A DNA stretch of 64,000 bases from assembly GCA_030015575.1 (NCBI GenBank), contig JASDDO010000024.1, positions 218,446,996 to 218,510,995 of the forward strand. The letters are read 5' to 3'. A model generated the notes under the pieces. It was given only the letters and a program-made list of their open reading frames with translations, did no database searches and was not told the origin of the DNA. Made by a program: the position numbers and the translations under genes. This document shows positions 1 through 9,879 of this stretch, one piece after another; positions within the stretch are counted from its first letter, which is position 1, and every line of letters starts with the position of its first letter. This DNA comes from Agapanthus africanus (lineage: Eukaryota > Streptophyta > Magnoliopsida > Asparagales > Amaryllidaceae).

Positions 1-1068
1 GACAACTTAACGGAGTCATCAATGACAATTGTCTTGGAAAAATACATAAATCCTGCCGTCCATGTGCAACAGTTGCCGATAACTTCCGAACCTAAGAATA
101 CAAGAGTTCAATCCGTTCACAAGTGTCTAACTCAATCTGATCCAAACTCAAACCAGAATCCAAAATAAAACACGAACATGAATACTTGAACATGAACATG
201 AACATGAACACTCGAAATCAATATCAAACTCAAACTTGTATACTTGACTTGACTTGATCGAACCATGGTTATAACATGAAATGAACTCAACATGACTACT
301 TGAACACATGATTACATCCTGAACATGAACCTGAACATTTTATATCCATGGTTTCGGCCAAGACTTCTAATCTTAATCCATACAATACATTACGTGGGGA
401 TAAAGGGGTAGATTGGTACGGAACGTATATCGTGGCACGAGAGGTTACTTTAAAAGACACCTACATGAATTAACGTACCGTTATCCCGTGTGTTATGACG
501 GGGCCTTGTATTACATGTTACCATAGTCCATAGGGTAAGATGTACTCCTCTCGTATACATGAATACATTCTTTATCAAACTACAAATAACCATGTTAAAA
601 TAACTATCCTATACCTTTGAACGATCATATACAACTTTACCTATTCATTTCACAATTACATACTATCTTCTATTTCTTCTTTTAGGACTTACCGAGCGCT
701 AGTTCGCTGACGACATTCATTTCTGTTTCTTTCTTTGGAATGTTCGTCAGGAGGACCGAACTCTGAGGAGATAGAGCCGAGCCAGGAGAATTTGGACCAA
801 CTTACAGCTCAGCCTGACTACTAGTTCTTCCTGCACTTATTTTCTGTATGCCATTGTTTAGGCATTTGCTTTATATCATTGTATCTTTTTATTACAAACA
901 GTTATATGTAAAGTTGAATGTAAATAAAGTTGTTGTTCATTTTATTACTCGTGTCATTCTTGTTCATTTTTATATTGCTTAATTACGCTTAACGTATTTA
1001 TTTCATACTAAATACGTTGCGGGGTTGCCACGTCACCGTTTCCGTCTACTGGGAAGCGGAGCATGACA
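1..1068 (+). repeat. Element A: presumed 5' LTR (3' portion) of decayed gypsy element
   Basis: Non-coding, AT-rich sequence lying directly upstream of a decayed gypsy gag. A polyadenylation-like AATAAAG lies near 924. The stretch GCATGACA at 1061-1068 resembles the GTCGTGACA end of the complete LTR of element W (36392) and is followed by TTGGTGG, a weak match to an initiator tRNA-Met primer site. No second LTR copy is in the window, so the limits are inferred. Short runs of the unit GAACAT occur at 170-340. Nothing protein-coding is supported here. Confidence 0.45.
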
Positions 1069-1211
1069 GGTTTTGTTGGTGGTCCATGCAGGTCAGTTCT
1101 GCATGAAGTCTTAAGCAATATATCACAAGAATTATAAGAATCAGCAACTATGCATTCTTTACATTTCAAATTTCTTGAATCTATCCTAACCATTCCTTTT
1201 CTATCAAGGTA

Positions 1212-2367
1212 ATGGATTCTCCCAACAACACCTGCACGAATGTCAACGGCAATACTCCACCGCCTACTCTACCACCATCACCTACCGTTGCAGCTCCTAT
1301 CAATGAGTAAACGATACCGCTTGAAACTATTAAGAGCCTATTGGAGGGTCAGCATCAGCAGACTGCTATCCTCATGCACCGCCCTGAAGCCGAGGTACCC
1401 GGAGTCAAGCAGTTTCAGGCACTGCACCCAAAACACTTCTCGGGAAAAGAAAGCCCACTTGAGGCAGAAGAATAGGGTCAAGCGATCGAAGATGATCTGG
1501 CAGCAGCTCAAGTGCCAAATATTGCCTGGGTGAGAGTTGCTAAGTTGCAACTGACTGACAATGCAAGAGTATAGTGGAAGGCTGAAGAAAGCCGTCTCAC
1601 ACAGCCAATAGAGTGGAAGACGTTTCACGATCTGTTCGATGCGAAGTTCTTCCTTGAGATTGCCCGTTTCGAGATGGAACAACAGTTCATCCACCTACAA
1701 CAAGGTTCTATGTGAGTAAAATCAGTGGATGAATATGATGCCGAATTCATCATGCTTACCAGGTAAAGAATTCGTATCAAATTCTGTTCCGTAAAACACA
1801 TCTCTATCCTGACATCAACATCTTATCAGGATCGCGACACATTTGATCCCGACCGATGAGATTCGGACTAGGCGATTCCAACAGGGCTTAGACCCTGAAA
1901 TTCAGGCAGCATTAGCCACAGGCGACTACCCGACTCATGAAATTGCCCTGAAGGCAGCACGCCGTTATGAAGCTGTGGTAAAGAAGAATGGTAAGCCCAA
2001 AACAGCTGGAATCAAACGTCCTGCCGCACAGATGATAGGAGGAGCCTCTTCTAGGCCGACCTTTGTACCTAGGAGACCAAGAGGATCATTTAACCAGTCC
2101 AGTCCAGATTTCTGTTTCTACTGCAAGAGAACTGGACACCTGGCGAAGGACTGCAGGCGTGAAAATGGCTTGTTTTTGATTTATGGAGCGTCTATTCACT
2201 CTATAGGTGCATGCCCATATCGTTTTAATATAGCACCAGCACCCAGACCCGCAATCACAGTCCCGCAGAGACCGGCCATTCAGGCTCCTACACCCCACCT
2301 AGCTCTTCCTGCACCAGCTCCACGTGGACCACCTGCACAGCCTCAATTTCAATTCCCTCAGGCATAA
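1212..2367 (+). pseudogene. gag: Element A gag (broken)
   Basis: Decayed Ty3/gypsy capsid and nucleocapsid gene. An ATG at 1212 begins a Pro-rich N terminus (MDSPNNTCTN). Capsid-like sequence follows (HPKHFSGKESPLEAEE, then WKTFHDLFDAKFF and EQQFIHLQQGSM), interrupted by several in-frame stops and frame changes. The longest clean stretch is 1843-2367. It holds a CCHC zinc knuckle, CFYCKRTGHLAKDC, at about 2110-2155, followed by a Pro/Ala-rich tail. The knuckle would bind element RNA in the virus-like particle. The layout fits chromovirus-type gypsy elements, but the chromodomain end of this element is missing, so the lineage is tentative. Confidence 0.75.
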
Positions 2368-2599
2368 AGAAACATGCCTCAAAGGCAGAGAAACACGCCT
2401 CAACGAAAAAGTAATGTGCCTCCAGCAAGGAGGAATATACCGAGACGTCAGGCTTTTACAATGACGGTCGAGGAGGCCGAAACCACAGGATAAGTCATCA
2501 CTGGTAATTCCCCCTATCCTTTCAACCTTTCAATCCTTATATATCGCTATATTTTTCCTATATCTAAACCCAACCTCACACAACTTAGGTACTATACTA

Positions 2600-4134
2600 G
2601 TAGCCACCCTTTCTGCACTCGCACTTTTCGACACTGGAGCTTCACACTACTTCATGTCACAACGATTCGTGAGAACGCACGCGATTCCCGTGAAGCTACT
2701 CATTTCAAGCTGGAATGTCAGTTCCGGGAATGGAGTCTTGAAGGCAACTTTGGGGTATGATCAGTGCCCAGTTGTACTTTGCGGACGAGAATTCTACGCA
2801 AATTTCAAAGTACTAGACATACCAAATTTCGATACTGTGTTGGGAATGGATTGGCTGGGAGTATTTTATACTACTATTGACTGCCGTCAAAGAAGGGTAG
2901 TATTTGAGATACCAAATCACCCAGTCTTCTATTTCAAAAGTGGAGATAGAATTTTGGAGTCAGAAAGCTACCGTGCTAAACTGAAGAATGCAGAAGTTCT
3001 TTCTCTACCGGCGGAAGAAGAAAAGCCTGAAGTAGTTCGAGAGATCGAGGATGTGTTCCCTAAAGACATATCAGGTTTACCTCCCGATCGAGCTCTTGAG
3101 TTTAGTATTGATTTACAACCTGGTGCGCAACCTGTAATCAAATCTCCATACCGGTTAAGTCCGGAAGGATTGAAGGAGATCCGCATTCAGTTGGACGAAC
3201 TGTTGAAGAAAGGTTGGATCCGAACCAGTACTTCAATTTGGGGATCTCCGCTGTTACTCATGAAGAAGAAAAAAGGTTCTTATAGGATGTGTGTGGATTA
3301 TCGAGCTCTTAACGAAATAATGATTAAGAACAAGTATCCAATACCACGCATCGATGAACTTTCGATCAGTTAAGTGGGTCTTGTGACTTTTCAAAGCTAG
3401 ATCTTCGTTCGGGTTATCATCAGGTGAAGATCAAAGAGTCCGACATTCCGAAGACGGCGTAGGACTCGCTATGGTCATTATGAATATCTCGTAATGCCAT
3501 TTGGAGTGACCAATGCACCTGCCATCTTTATGAACCTGATGAACTAAGTTTTTCGAGAGTACCTAGACAGTTTCGTTGTCATCTTCATCGACGACATCCT
3601 GGTGTATTCAAAGAATCGGAAAGAACACGCCGAGCACTTACAGATTGTCCTGGAGACATTGCGATAACATCAGCTTTACGCCAAGTACAACAAGTGTGAA
3701 TTTTGGCTAGATCATGTCGGATTTCTCGGACATATCGTTTCAGGTGAAGGAATCTCAGTAGATCCAGCTAAGGTGTCAGCTGTCAGTGAGTGGCCGACAC
3801 CAAAAACGGTGAAGGATATACGAAGTTTCTTGGGATTAGCATGATACTACCGAAAATTCATTGAAGGTTTCTCAAAGATTGCAGCACCCCTGACCAAGCT
3901 TATATGTAAATACGAAGCATTCATGTGGTCAAAAGCATGTGAATTTTTTTTTTGTAGAATTCAAGTCAAGATTAACCTCTGCTCCTATCCTCGTAATACC
4001 AGATCAATCTGGCAGATTCGTTGTGCATTGTGATGCGTCCGGTAAAGGATTAGGATGTGTTCTACACCAGCATGGAAAAGTTATGGCTTTTGCATCAAGA
4101 CAGCTAAAGGTTAATGAGCGCAACTATCCAACAC
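2600..4134 (+). pseudogene. pol: Element A pol fragment: protease, reverse transcriptase, start of RNase H
   Basis: Remnant of a gypsy polyprotein. The protease motif FDTGASHYF is at about 2625-2655, followed by VLGMDWLG near 2840. The open stretch 2654-3373 enters the RT N terminus ([30 protein letters not shown]). After a stop near 3371 the RT continues in broken frames, including [11 protein letters not shown] (about 3585-3615, the catalytic YxDD-type site) and [15 protein letters not shown]. RNase H begins at about 4018 ([16 protein letters not shown]) and stops abruptly after NYPTH near 4134. There the sequence changes character. Integrase and 3' LTR are absent. The break lies about 150 bp before the left end of element Z, so Z landed in or next to an already damaged copy. 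Confidence 0.8.
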
Positions 4135-4287
4135 ATTGTTTACCACCGAAAACGGAGACGAAACCGGGATGGATCGTCTTGCCTGAATTTGGGGGCAGAT
4201 ACTATTTGGGTTTATCCGTCCACCTCTCCGAAAATACCAAGTTGATTTATGGCACTGTATATCGGAGGTTTGGACGGATGCGACCAT
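4135..4287. other. Unassigned 150-bp segment between element A and element Z
   Basis: RNase H homology of element A ends at about 4134. The next 150 bp (to the TGTAGCAG start of the Z LTR at 4288) fits neither A nor Z by eye. It may be a scrap of another insertion or a diverged piece of A. The five bases before Z are ACCAT. The matching right-hand target duplication of Z is outside the window. Confidence 0.35.
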
Positions 4288-5164
4288 TGTAGCAGACTTC
4301 GTCAGATTCCCCCTCGTTTACGAGGGGTTTTTTATTGTGGGGACGCTCTTCCCTGCAGGCGCAAGTCCCTGCAGTTAATTACGTTACCGCATTGCGATAA
4401 CCACTTTCTCCTGCTCCAGCAGTTCACTTCATGTCGTGTGTATTTGTTTTATTTTTAGTTGCCCGTGGATTGTATACGGAGACTAATTTGCGTTGTCGCC
4501 CGTAGGGCGTGGATTAGTCCAAATCTGTATATTCTTAGATTTGGGTTTGGTTTGATCTAAGGATTATTGATTTGTTTTGAGATCAAGATCGACTTAAAGG
4601 TATACGAGCGGTTGGGGGGCTCGGTTGCTTTTTCGGGTGTCATGAGTCATGTTTGGAACACGATGAGTGCATGGGCTCAGTTGATCTGAATTAGGGACCT
4701 AGCCAACTTGGACTTGGCCCACTCAATTTTCCTTTGATTTAAAAGAAGTGCTAAGTACTGGTGCGGGCTCAGTCCCCCTTTTCTTGAAAAAAGTGATGAA
4801 CACTTATATGAGTTCTGACACTCACACTTTACTCTTTCTTTTCTTTTGTCTTTATATGTGGAGTGCTGAGCACTCTTTATAGCGTCCACGTGCAAAGCAC
4901 GTGATGCACTAGGCGCCAGGTGTTGAATGATGAGTGTCAAGCACTCTTATGTTCCGTGGCGCCCACGTGAGGGGCACATGAGGCGCTGGGCGCCAGCCAC
5001 TGAGTGCTAAGCACTCCTTATTTTGTAGCGCCCACATGAGAGGCACGTGAGGTGCTGGGCACTGAGCGCCAGCCGCTGAGTGCTAATCACTCCTTATTTT
5101 TCTTTTTTTTTGAATGATCCATGGGATCTTTATTTACTTTTTGTTTACCTAAAATTTCCAAGAA

Positions 5165-5650
5165 GAGGATTCTTCTTCCTCGAGAATTTAATTCTCTGTT
5201 CTTTCAAAGCTTTCTTTTTTTTTTGAAGTTTATGGGGGGTTCCTCCTTTTTTAGATTTGATGTCTTGGGTCCTTTATATAGTTGAGGCAAATCAGTTGAT
5301 TAGTTGAAGAAATCTCTCATTGAGAGATCCTAATTAATTTGGGATTTTACCCACCGTTGGATCTTTGATCCAAGGACTTATGTTTTACAGAAAATATTTT
5401 TCTTGTTTTTAAAAAAATTAGGGAAATATTTTGCCACAAAGAATTTATTCTGTAGATCGGTGATTCTTTAATCAACATTGGATTTTTAATCCAAAAGTAC
5501 TCTGTTTTACAAAGAGTAATCTTTCTTATTTAGAAAGATTTGAAGAATATTTCCTCAACAGAATTTAATTCTGCATTTTGATGATTTATCATCTCCGTTG
5601 GATTTTCGATCCAACGACTCTGTTTAACAGAGAGTAGAATTTAATTCTAC
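5165..5650. repeat. Chain of short perfect inverted repeats in the Z LTR
   Basis: Consecutive small stem-loops, each with a different stem: GAGAAT-TTA-ATTCTC (5182-5196), ATCTCTCA/TGAGAGAT (5312-5328), TTGGATC-TTT-GATCCAA (5357-5373), AGAAT-TT-ATTCT (5440-5451), TTGGATT-TTT-AATCCAA (5478-5494), ATCTTTCT/AGAAAGAT (5519-5539), CAGAAT-TTA-ATTCTG (5559-5573), GATGAT-TT-ATCATC (5580-5593), CGTTGGAT-TTTCG-ATCCAACG (5596-5616), CTCTGT-TTA-ACAGAG (5618-5632), GTAGAAT-TTA-ATTCTAC (5634-5650). Loops are mostly 2-5 T-rich bases. The chain continues after X at 30750-31059. Confidence 0.85.
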
Positions 5651-5691
5651 CAGGCGCAGGCGCTCACATGCTGTGCACGTGCGGTGCCAAT

Positions 5692-6125
5692 AAGAGTTTT
5701 TAACTCTGGCGCCGGCGCCCACTTGGCAAACACATGAGGCGCAATAGCCTCTTGAGTTTTGAACAGAGCTTTGCCCTTTTAAGAGTTTTTAACTCCGGCG
5801 CCCTCGTGGCAAACACGTGAGGCGCTGCCTCTTGAGTTTTGAACAGAGATTTGTTCTTTTAAGAATTTTTAACTCTGGTGCTGGTGCCCTCATAGAAAAC
5901 ACGTGGGGCGCTGCCTCTTGAGTTTTGGACAGAGCTTTGCTCTTTTAAGAGTTTTTAACTCTGGCGCTGGCGCCCTCGTGGCAAACACGTGAGGCACTGC
6001 CTCTTGAGTTTTGAATAGAGCTTTGCTCTTTTAAGAGTTATTAACTCTGGCACTGGCGCCCTCGTGGCAAACACGTGAGGCATTGCTTCTTTAGTTTTGA
6101 ATAGAGCTTTGCTCTTTTATTGGGG
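5692..6125 (-). repeat. 86-bp tandem repeats with CACGTG in the Z LTR
   Basis: About five copies of a unit of roughly 80-89 bp, with AAGAGTTTTTAACTC-type starts at 5692, 5781, 5861, 5947 and 6033. Each unit holds a mini-hairpin AGAGTT-TTT-AACTCT. Most carry CGTGGCAAACACGTGAGGC (or a variant), with the G-box core CACGTG. In minus-strand orientation they lie inside the LTR and could be enhancer-like repeats. Activity is not shown by the sequence. Confidence 0.75.
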
Positions 6126-6246
6126 AAACAAATGCCCCCCCCACCGCCGCGCTCACGTAGCTCACACGTGAGTGCAGCGGTGGCATCTTTTCCACCGTAT
6201 GATCTCCTCAGAAGTGGAACCGTCTTCTTGTGCCTATAAGTAGGTC

Positions 6247-6251
6247 GTTTG
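6247..6251. repeat. Left target-site duplication of element X (GTTTG)
   Basis: GTTTG immediately precedes the TGTTGGG start of X. The same five bases follow its CCAACA end at 30547-30551. This proves that 6252-30546 entered as one insertion into the Z LTR. Confidence 0.93.
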
Positions 6252-7131
6252 TGTTGGGTTACGGCAGCGCCCCGGCCGTCAATCCAAGGCCGAATGCGGA
6301 ACAAAAACTTTTCAAACTTGGCGCTACCACAACCAAATACCCGGATCGAACCATTAACCGTTAACTAGCTAATTGTAAAGAGAGTTCAGAGATTATACCG
6401 ATCGATCCGTATCCTTCGGTCTTCAATCTCTTCCCAAGCTCCTCGCGGCTTCTCCAACAAAGTTCGCCTTCCGATCTCGCTCGTCGAAGTGGCTCCAAGT
6501 CAAGAATTCTTTATACGGGCTCCCGCTTCAAACCGAAGCAACTCAGACATGAAGTTTGCTAGCCGACATGTCCAAGGTGAAGTAGAGATAGTGTGTGATT
6601 ACTTTGTCTCAGGACACTCTAGGATTCTCAACACATGAGAGGGATAGAGTGGAGGTTGAAGAAGAAGCCATTGATGGAAGTTGTGAGCTCAAGAAGAAAA
6701 GCTAGTGAAGAAAATGAGCTTCATTATTGTGTGAGATAAAATATGAGAGCTCTCCAAATGAATCAAGAACAAACCCCAACGCTTAGTGGCTGCCCTCTCT
6801 CTCTCCACATCTTAATCCCACACAATAATCAATCAAAAGAATAGACATGGCACAATAAAACACACCATGAGTCACCAACATTGCACATGCCATATTTAAT
6901 GCTCTTAAACAAAACCTGCACTCACAATTTCCACATAATCAAACTTTAAACCAAAAGTTTAATCCAAAAAGAAATGGCATCAACTAAAGTAATCTTGTGA
7001 CGGATCACAAGAATACCCCTCATCTGTATATACATACCTGCATCCGTATTCCGACTGAATACGAATACTACGAGACGAAAGTAATCCAACAATCTAATAC
7101 TAGGATCCGGCTTAAACCAAAGCCCACTAGT
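6252..7131 (-). repeat. Element X 3' LTR, first part (left of Y)
   Basis: Collinear with 28512-29391 over 880 bp with scattered substitutions. It stops at CCCACTAGT where Y begins. It starts TGTTGGGTTACGGCAG, the X terminal sequence. No coding content. Confidence 0.9.
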
Positions 7132-7544
7132 TGTAGGGTGTTTTTTGTCACCCCAATGAGATGGGAATACGCGCGCGCTTGTCAGGCGTACCACAGATTC
7201 CCCCTGCTTAGGGTAGGTCGGGGTTTATTGATTGTGGGGATCCGAATCTCTGGCAGCCGCGGACTAAGCTGCCGTTAATTACCCCTCGCCTTTGGGGCGA
7301 GGGAACCTCCGATTAACGGGTTAAACTGGTCATGCGAACTCAATGTGCAGTGTACGTGTGTGTTGTTTTGGAGGGGGGTTTGGATATATCGGGAGCCACG
7401 CAGAGTTTTTACGGGGGTCCCGCTACCCGGATAGCGGGCTGGGGGTCAAGGGGGCTAGCAGCCCCCTTGCGGGATGCGGGGCAGGGCCCCGTTAGAAATT
7501 TTTTTCTAACAGAGACAGTGTCGTGGAGTATGTGTGTGTCTATA

Positions 7545-7547
7545 TAT

Positions 7548-7599
<52 letters not shown>

Positions 7600-7815
7600 A
7601 CATATATAAAAAAGGGAAAAAAGCGCCCAAAGGACGCGTGGGGTCAGCGCCTTGAGCGCTAGCGCGCCACGTGTCGGCACGTGGGCGCTTTGCGCTCGAG
7701 CGCTGGGCGCCGGAGCGCAAGCGCGCCACGTGTCGGCACGTGGGCGCTTTGCGCTCGAGCGCAGGGCGCCGGAGCGCAAGCGCGCCACGTGTCGGCACAT
7801 GGGCGCTTTGCACTC
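7545..7815 (-). promoter_or_regulatory. Putative Y LTR promoter: three 59-bp G-box repeats upstream of a TATA-like run
   Basis: Three repeats with a 59-bp period (GCGCCACG at 7664, 7723 and 7782) each hold CCACGTGTCGGCACGTGG, which has two CACGTG cores; the third is degenerate at its second core. ACGTGTC is the core of ABA-response elements, and CACGTG is the plant G-box bound by bZIP and bHLH factors. On the minus strand the repeats lie just upstream of TTTTTTATATATG (about 7610) and a TA-rich run. That is the order expected of enhancer, TATA and start site. The promoter role is inferred. The same layout is at 20465-20750 in the other LTR. Confidence 0.55.
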
Positions 7816-7875
7816 GAAAAAAGGGGCTTTTAGTCCCAGAAATAGGGTTTAAGATCCCAAAAGAGGATTTAGAGT

Positions 7876-8113
7876 GGAGTTATAACTCCTAAAATATTTT
7901 GGTTGACGAAAGGGGTTCTTCTTCTTCCTCCTCTGTTGGCTGGATCTTGAAGATCAAGAGATATGAGATTTTTAAAAATCTCTCTTTTTTGAGATCTAAA
8001 GACAGATCCAAGTTCCCTTTGTGGGTTTTGTAGTGAAAAACTATTTAGTTTTATAGAATGAAGAGTAAAACTCTTGGTTTAATTCAAAAGAAAGAAGAAG
8101 GTTTTGGAACCTT
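7876..8113. repeat. Chain of short inverted repeats in the Y LTR
   Basis: Successive perfect inverted repeats: GGAGTTATAACTCC (7876-7889), GATCTT-G-AAGATC (7943-7955), GAGATTTTTAAAAATCTC (7965-7982), AACTA-TT-TAGTT (8039-8050), AAGAGT-AAA-ACTCTT (8061-8075), AAGGTT-TTGG-AACCTT (8098-8113). The same series occurs in the middle LTR at about 20800-21050. Confidence 0.8.
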
Positions 8114-8516
8114 GAAGAATGAGAAAAGATCTCAGATCTAAAACTTTTTTGGAGAGAGAAAAAGTTGTTGAGATATTTCATTATCTTTGCCTTTATAGGC
8201 CATACACTTTACACATAGCCCATTGGGCTTCACAAAATGACATTTTGCCTATCTCATGGCTCATGTGCCATTTCTTTTTTGCACATAAGCCATGGGCTTT
8301 ACAAAAATTTGGGTTTATGCCCATTTTTTTCTTACATTTATCCATAAAATAAAATAAAAGAAATACAACAAAACTATTTATTACAAAATTTTTATCTTGG
8401 CATGGGGGGAGGCCGACCGCTTCATGTTCGGGCTCGACCCGGGCATGGGCCCACTTGGCTTGGGGTTGACTTTGATTTTGACTTGGTCAATCGGGGTGTA
8501 AATTTTTACCCCAACA

Positions 8517-8535
8517 AATTGCCCCCCCCATCAAT
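8517..8535 (-). promoter_or_regulatory. Element Y polypurine tract
   Basis: AATTGCCCCCCCCATCA on the plus strand reads as a purine-rich run (GATGGGGGGGGCAATT) on the minus strand, directly upstream of the 3' LTR start TGTTGGGG. This is the position expected for the second-strand primer. The same sequence, two C shorter, follows the middle LTR at 21472. Confidence 0.8.
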
Positions 8536-8639
8536 AAATGCACACCACATATGTGGGTCGTGTGCATGAAATTGATGGATCTTCTTTTACTTGGAGGCGA
8601 CCTGATTTGGTTCCCGCTTTTTGGGAAGCTGGCACTGCC

Positions 8640-9760
8640 ATTTTTACGACATGGACGGTCGTTGCTTGACATGTCTCCGAGACGGAGTGTCCATGATAGA
8701 CGTTTCCCTGGCCCGTAGTGATCTAGTTCCCGCTTTGTAGGAATCTGCGCTGCCCTTTTTACGACATGGACGGTCAATGCTGCCCTTTTTGCGACTTGGA
8801 CTGTCGATACTGCCCTTTTAGCGACTTGGATGGTCGATGCTGCCATTTTTGCGACTTGGACAGTCGGTGCTGCCCTTTTAGCGACGTGGACGGTCGATGC
8901 TGCCCTTTTTGCGACTTGGACGGTCGGTGCTGCCCTTTTTACGACGTGGACGGTCGATGCTGCCCTTTTTGCGACTTGGACGGTCGGTGCTGCCCTTTTT
9001 GCGACGTGGACGGTCGATGCTGCCCTTTTAGCGACTTGGACGGTCGGTGCTGCCCTTTTTGCGACGTGGACGGTCGATGCTGCCCTTTTAGCGACTTGGA
9101 CGGTCGATGCTGCCCTTTTTGCGACGTGGACGGTCGATGCTGCCCTTTTAGCGACTTGGACGGTCGATGCTGCCCTTTTTGCGACGTGGACGGTCGACGC
9201 TCTGATCCGGAGCGATTTGGTTCCCGATTTGTGGGAAGCCTGCACTGCCCTTTTTGCGACATGGACGGTCGACGCTCTAATCCGGAGCGATTTGGTTCCC
9301 GATTCGTGGGAAGCCTGCACTGCCCTTTTTGCGACATGGACGGTCGATGCTGCCCTTTTTGCGACTTGGACGGTCGATGCTGCCCTTTTTGCGACGTGGA
9401 TGGTCGATGCTGCCCTTTTAGCGACTTGGACGGTCGATGCTGCCCTTTTTGCAACATGGACGGTCGATGCTGCCCTTTTAGAGACTTGGACGGTCGATGC
9501 TGCCCTTTTTGCGACGTGGACGGTCGACGCTCTGATCCGGAGCGATTTGGTTCCCGATTTGTGGGAAGCCTGCACTGCCCTTTTTGCGACATGGACGGTC
9601 GACGCTCTGATCCGGAGCGATTTGGTTCCCGATTCGTGGGAAGCCTGCACTGCCATTTTTGCGACATGGACGGTCGATACTCTGATCCGGAACGATTTGG
9701 TTCCCGATTTGTGGGAAGCCTGCACTGCCCTTTTTGCGACATGGACGGTCGATGCTCTAT
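8640..9760. repeat. 30-bp minisatellite in Y 3' UTR
   Basis: About 25 or more units of a 30-bp repeat (GACGGTCGATGCTGCCCTTT core, then TTGCGAC and TTGG/GTGG/ATGG). At 9190-9330 and 9520-9730 a longer variant adds CTCTGATCCGGAGCGATTTG and TTCCCGATTTGTGGGAAGCC. The unit length is divisible by three, so long reading frames stay open on both strands. Two long ones on each strand are repeats of ten-residue words and are not considered genes. The stub at 21595-21947 carries the same repeat with fewer units. Confidence 0.93.
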
Positions 9761-9879
9761 TTGACTTGCTCTGCTTCCTGCAGTGTCAGGGGTGGACTTG
9801 ACTTGCTCCGCTTCTTGCGGTATCGAGATTGGATTCTGACTTGCTCCGCTTTCTGCGATGTCGGAGTTGAAGTTAAATT

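Larger units (their letters stand above)
4288..6251 (-). repeat. Element Z 3' LTR, first part (left of X)
   Basis: Begins TGTAGCAGAC at 4288 and shares the block CAGATTCCCCCT...TTATT(G)GTGGGGA...GCAGTTAATTAC with the ends of the Y LTRs (7186 and 20110), so it is the terminal (U5-side) part of a minus-strand Tat LTR. It resumes after X at 30552 and ends CCAACA at 31202, giving about 2.6 kb in total. It contains CACGTG-bearing repeats (4890-5070 and 5692-6120) and a dense chain of short inverted repeats (5165-5650). No protein is encoded. Confidence 0.75.
7132..8516 (-). repeat. Element Y 3' LTR (left)
   Basis: Plus-strand view starts TGTAGGGTGTTTTTTGTC and ends CCCCAACA. It is matched by 20056-21471. 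It contains, in minus-strand order, a chain of small inverted repeats (8113-7876), a CACGTG tandem array (7815-7664), an AT microsatellite/TATA-like run (7615-7545) and a G-rich segment (7500-7370). It lacks a 21-bp insert near 8450 that the other LTR has, and has one more 59-bp repeat unit. Confidence 0.88.

Noticed and set aside
8640..9760. CRISPR-like array of 30-bp repeats
   Set aside because: The repeats are directly adjacent without unique spacers, lie in a plant retrotransposon 3' UTR and vary between units; it is a minisatellite.
8766..9764. Large Cys-rich protein gene
   Set aside because: The open frame follows from a repeat length divisible by three; four frames are equally open and the region is a known type of untranslated array.
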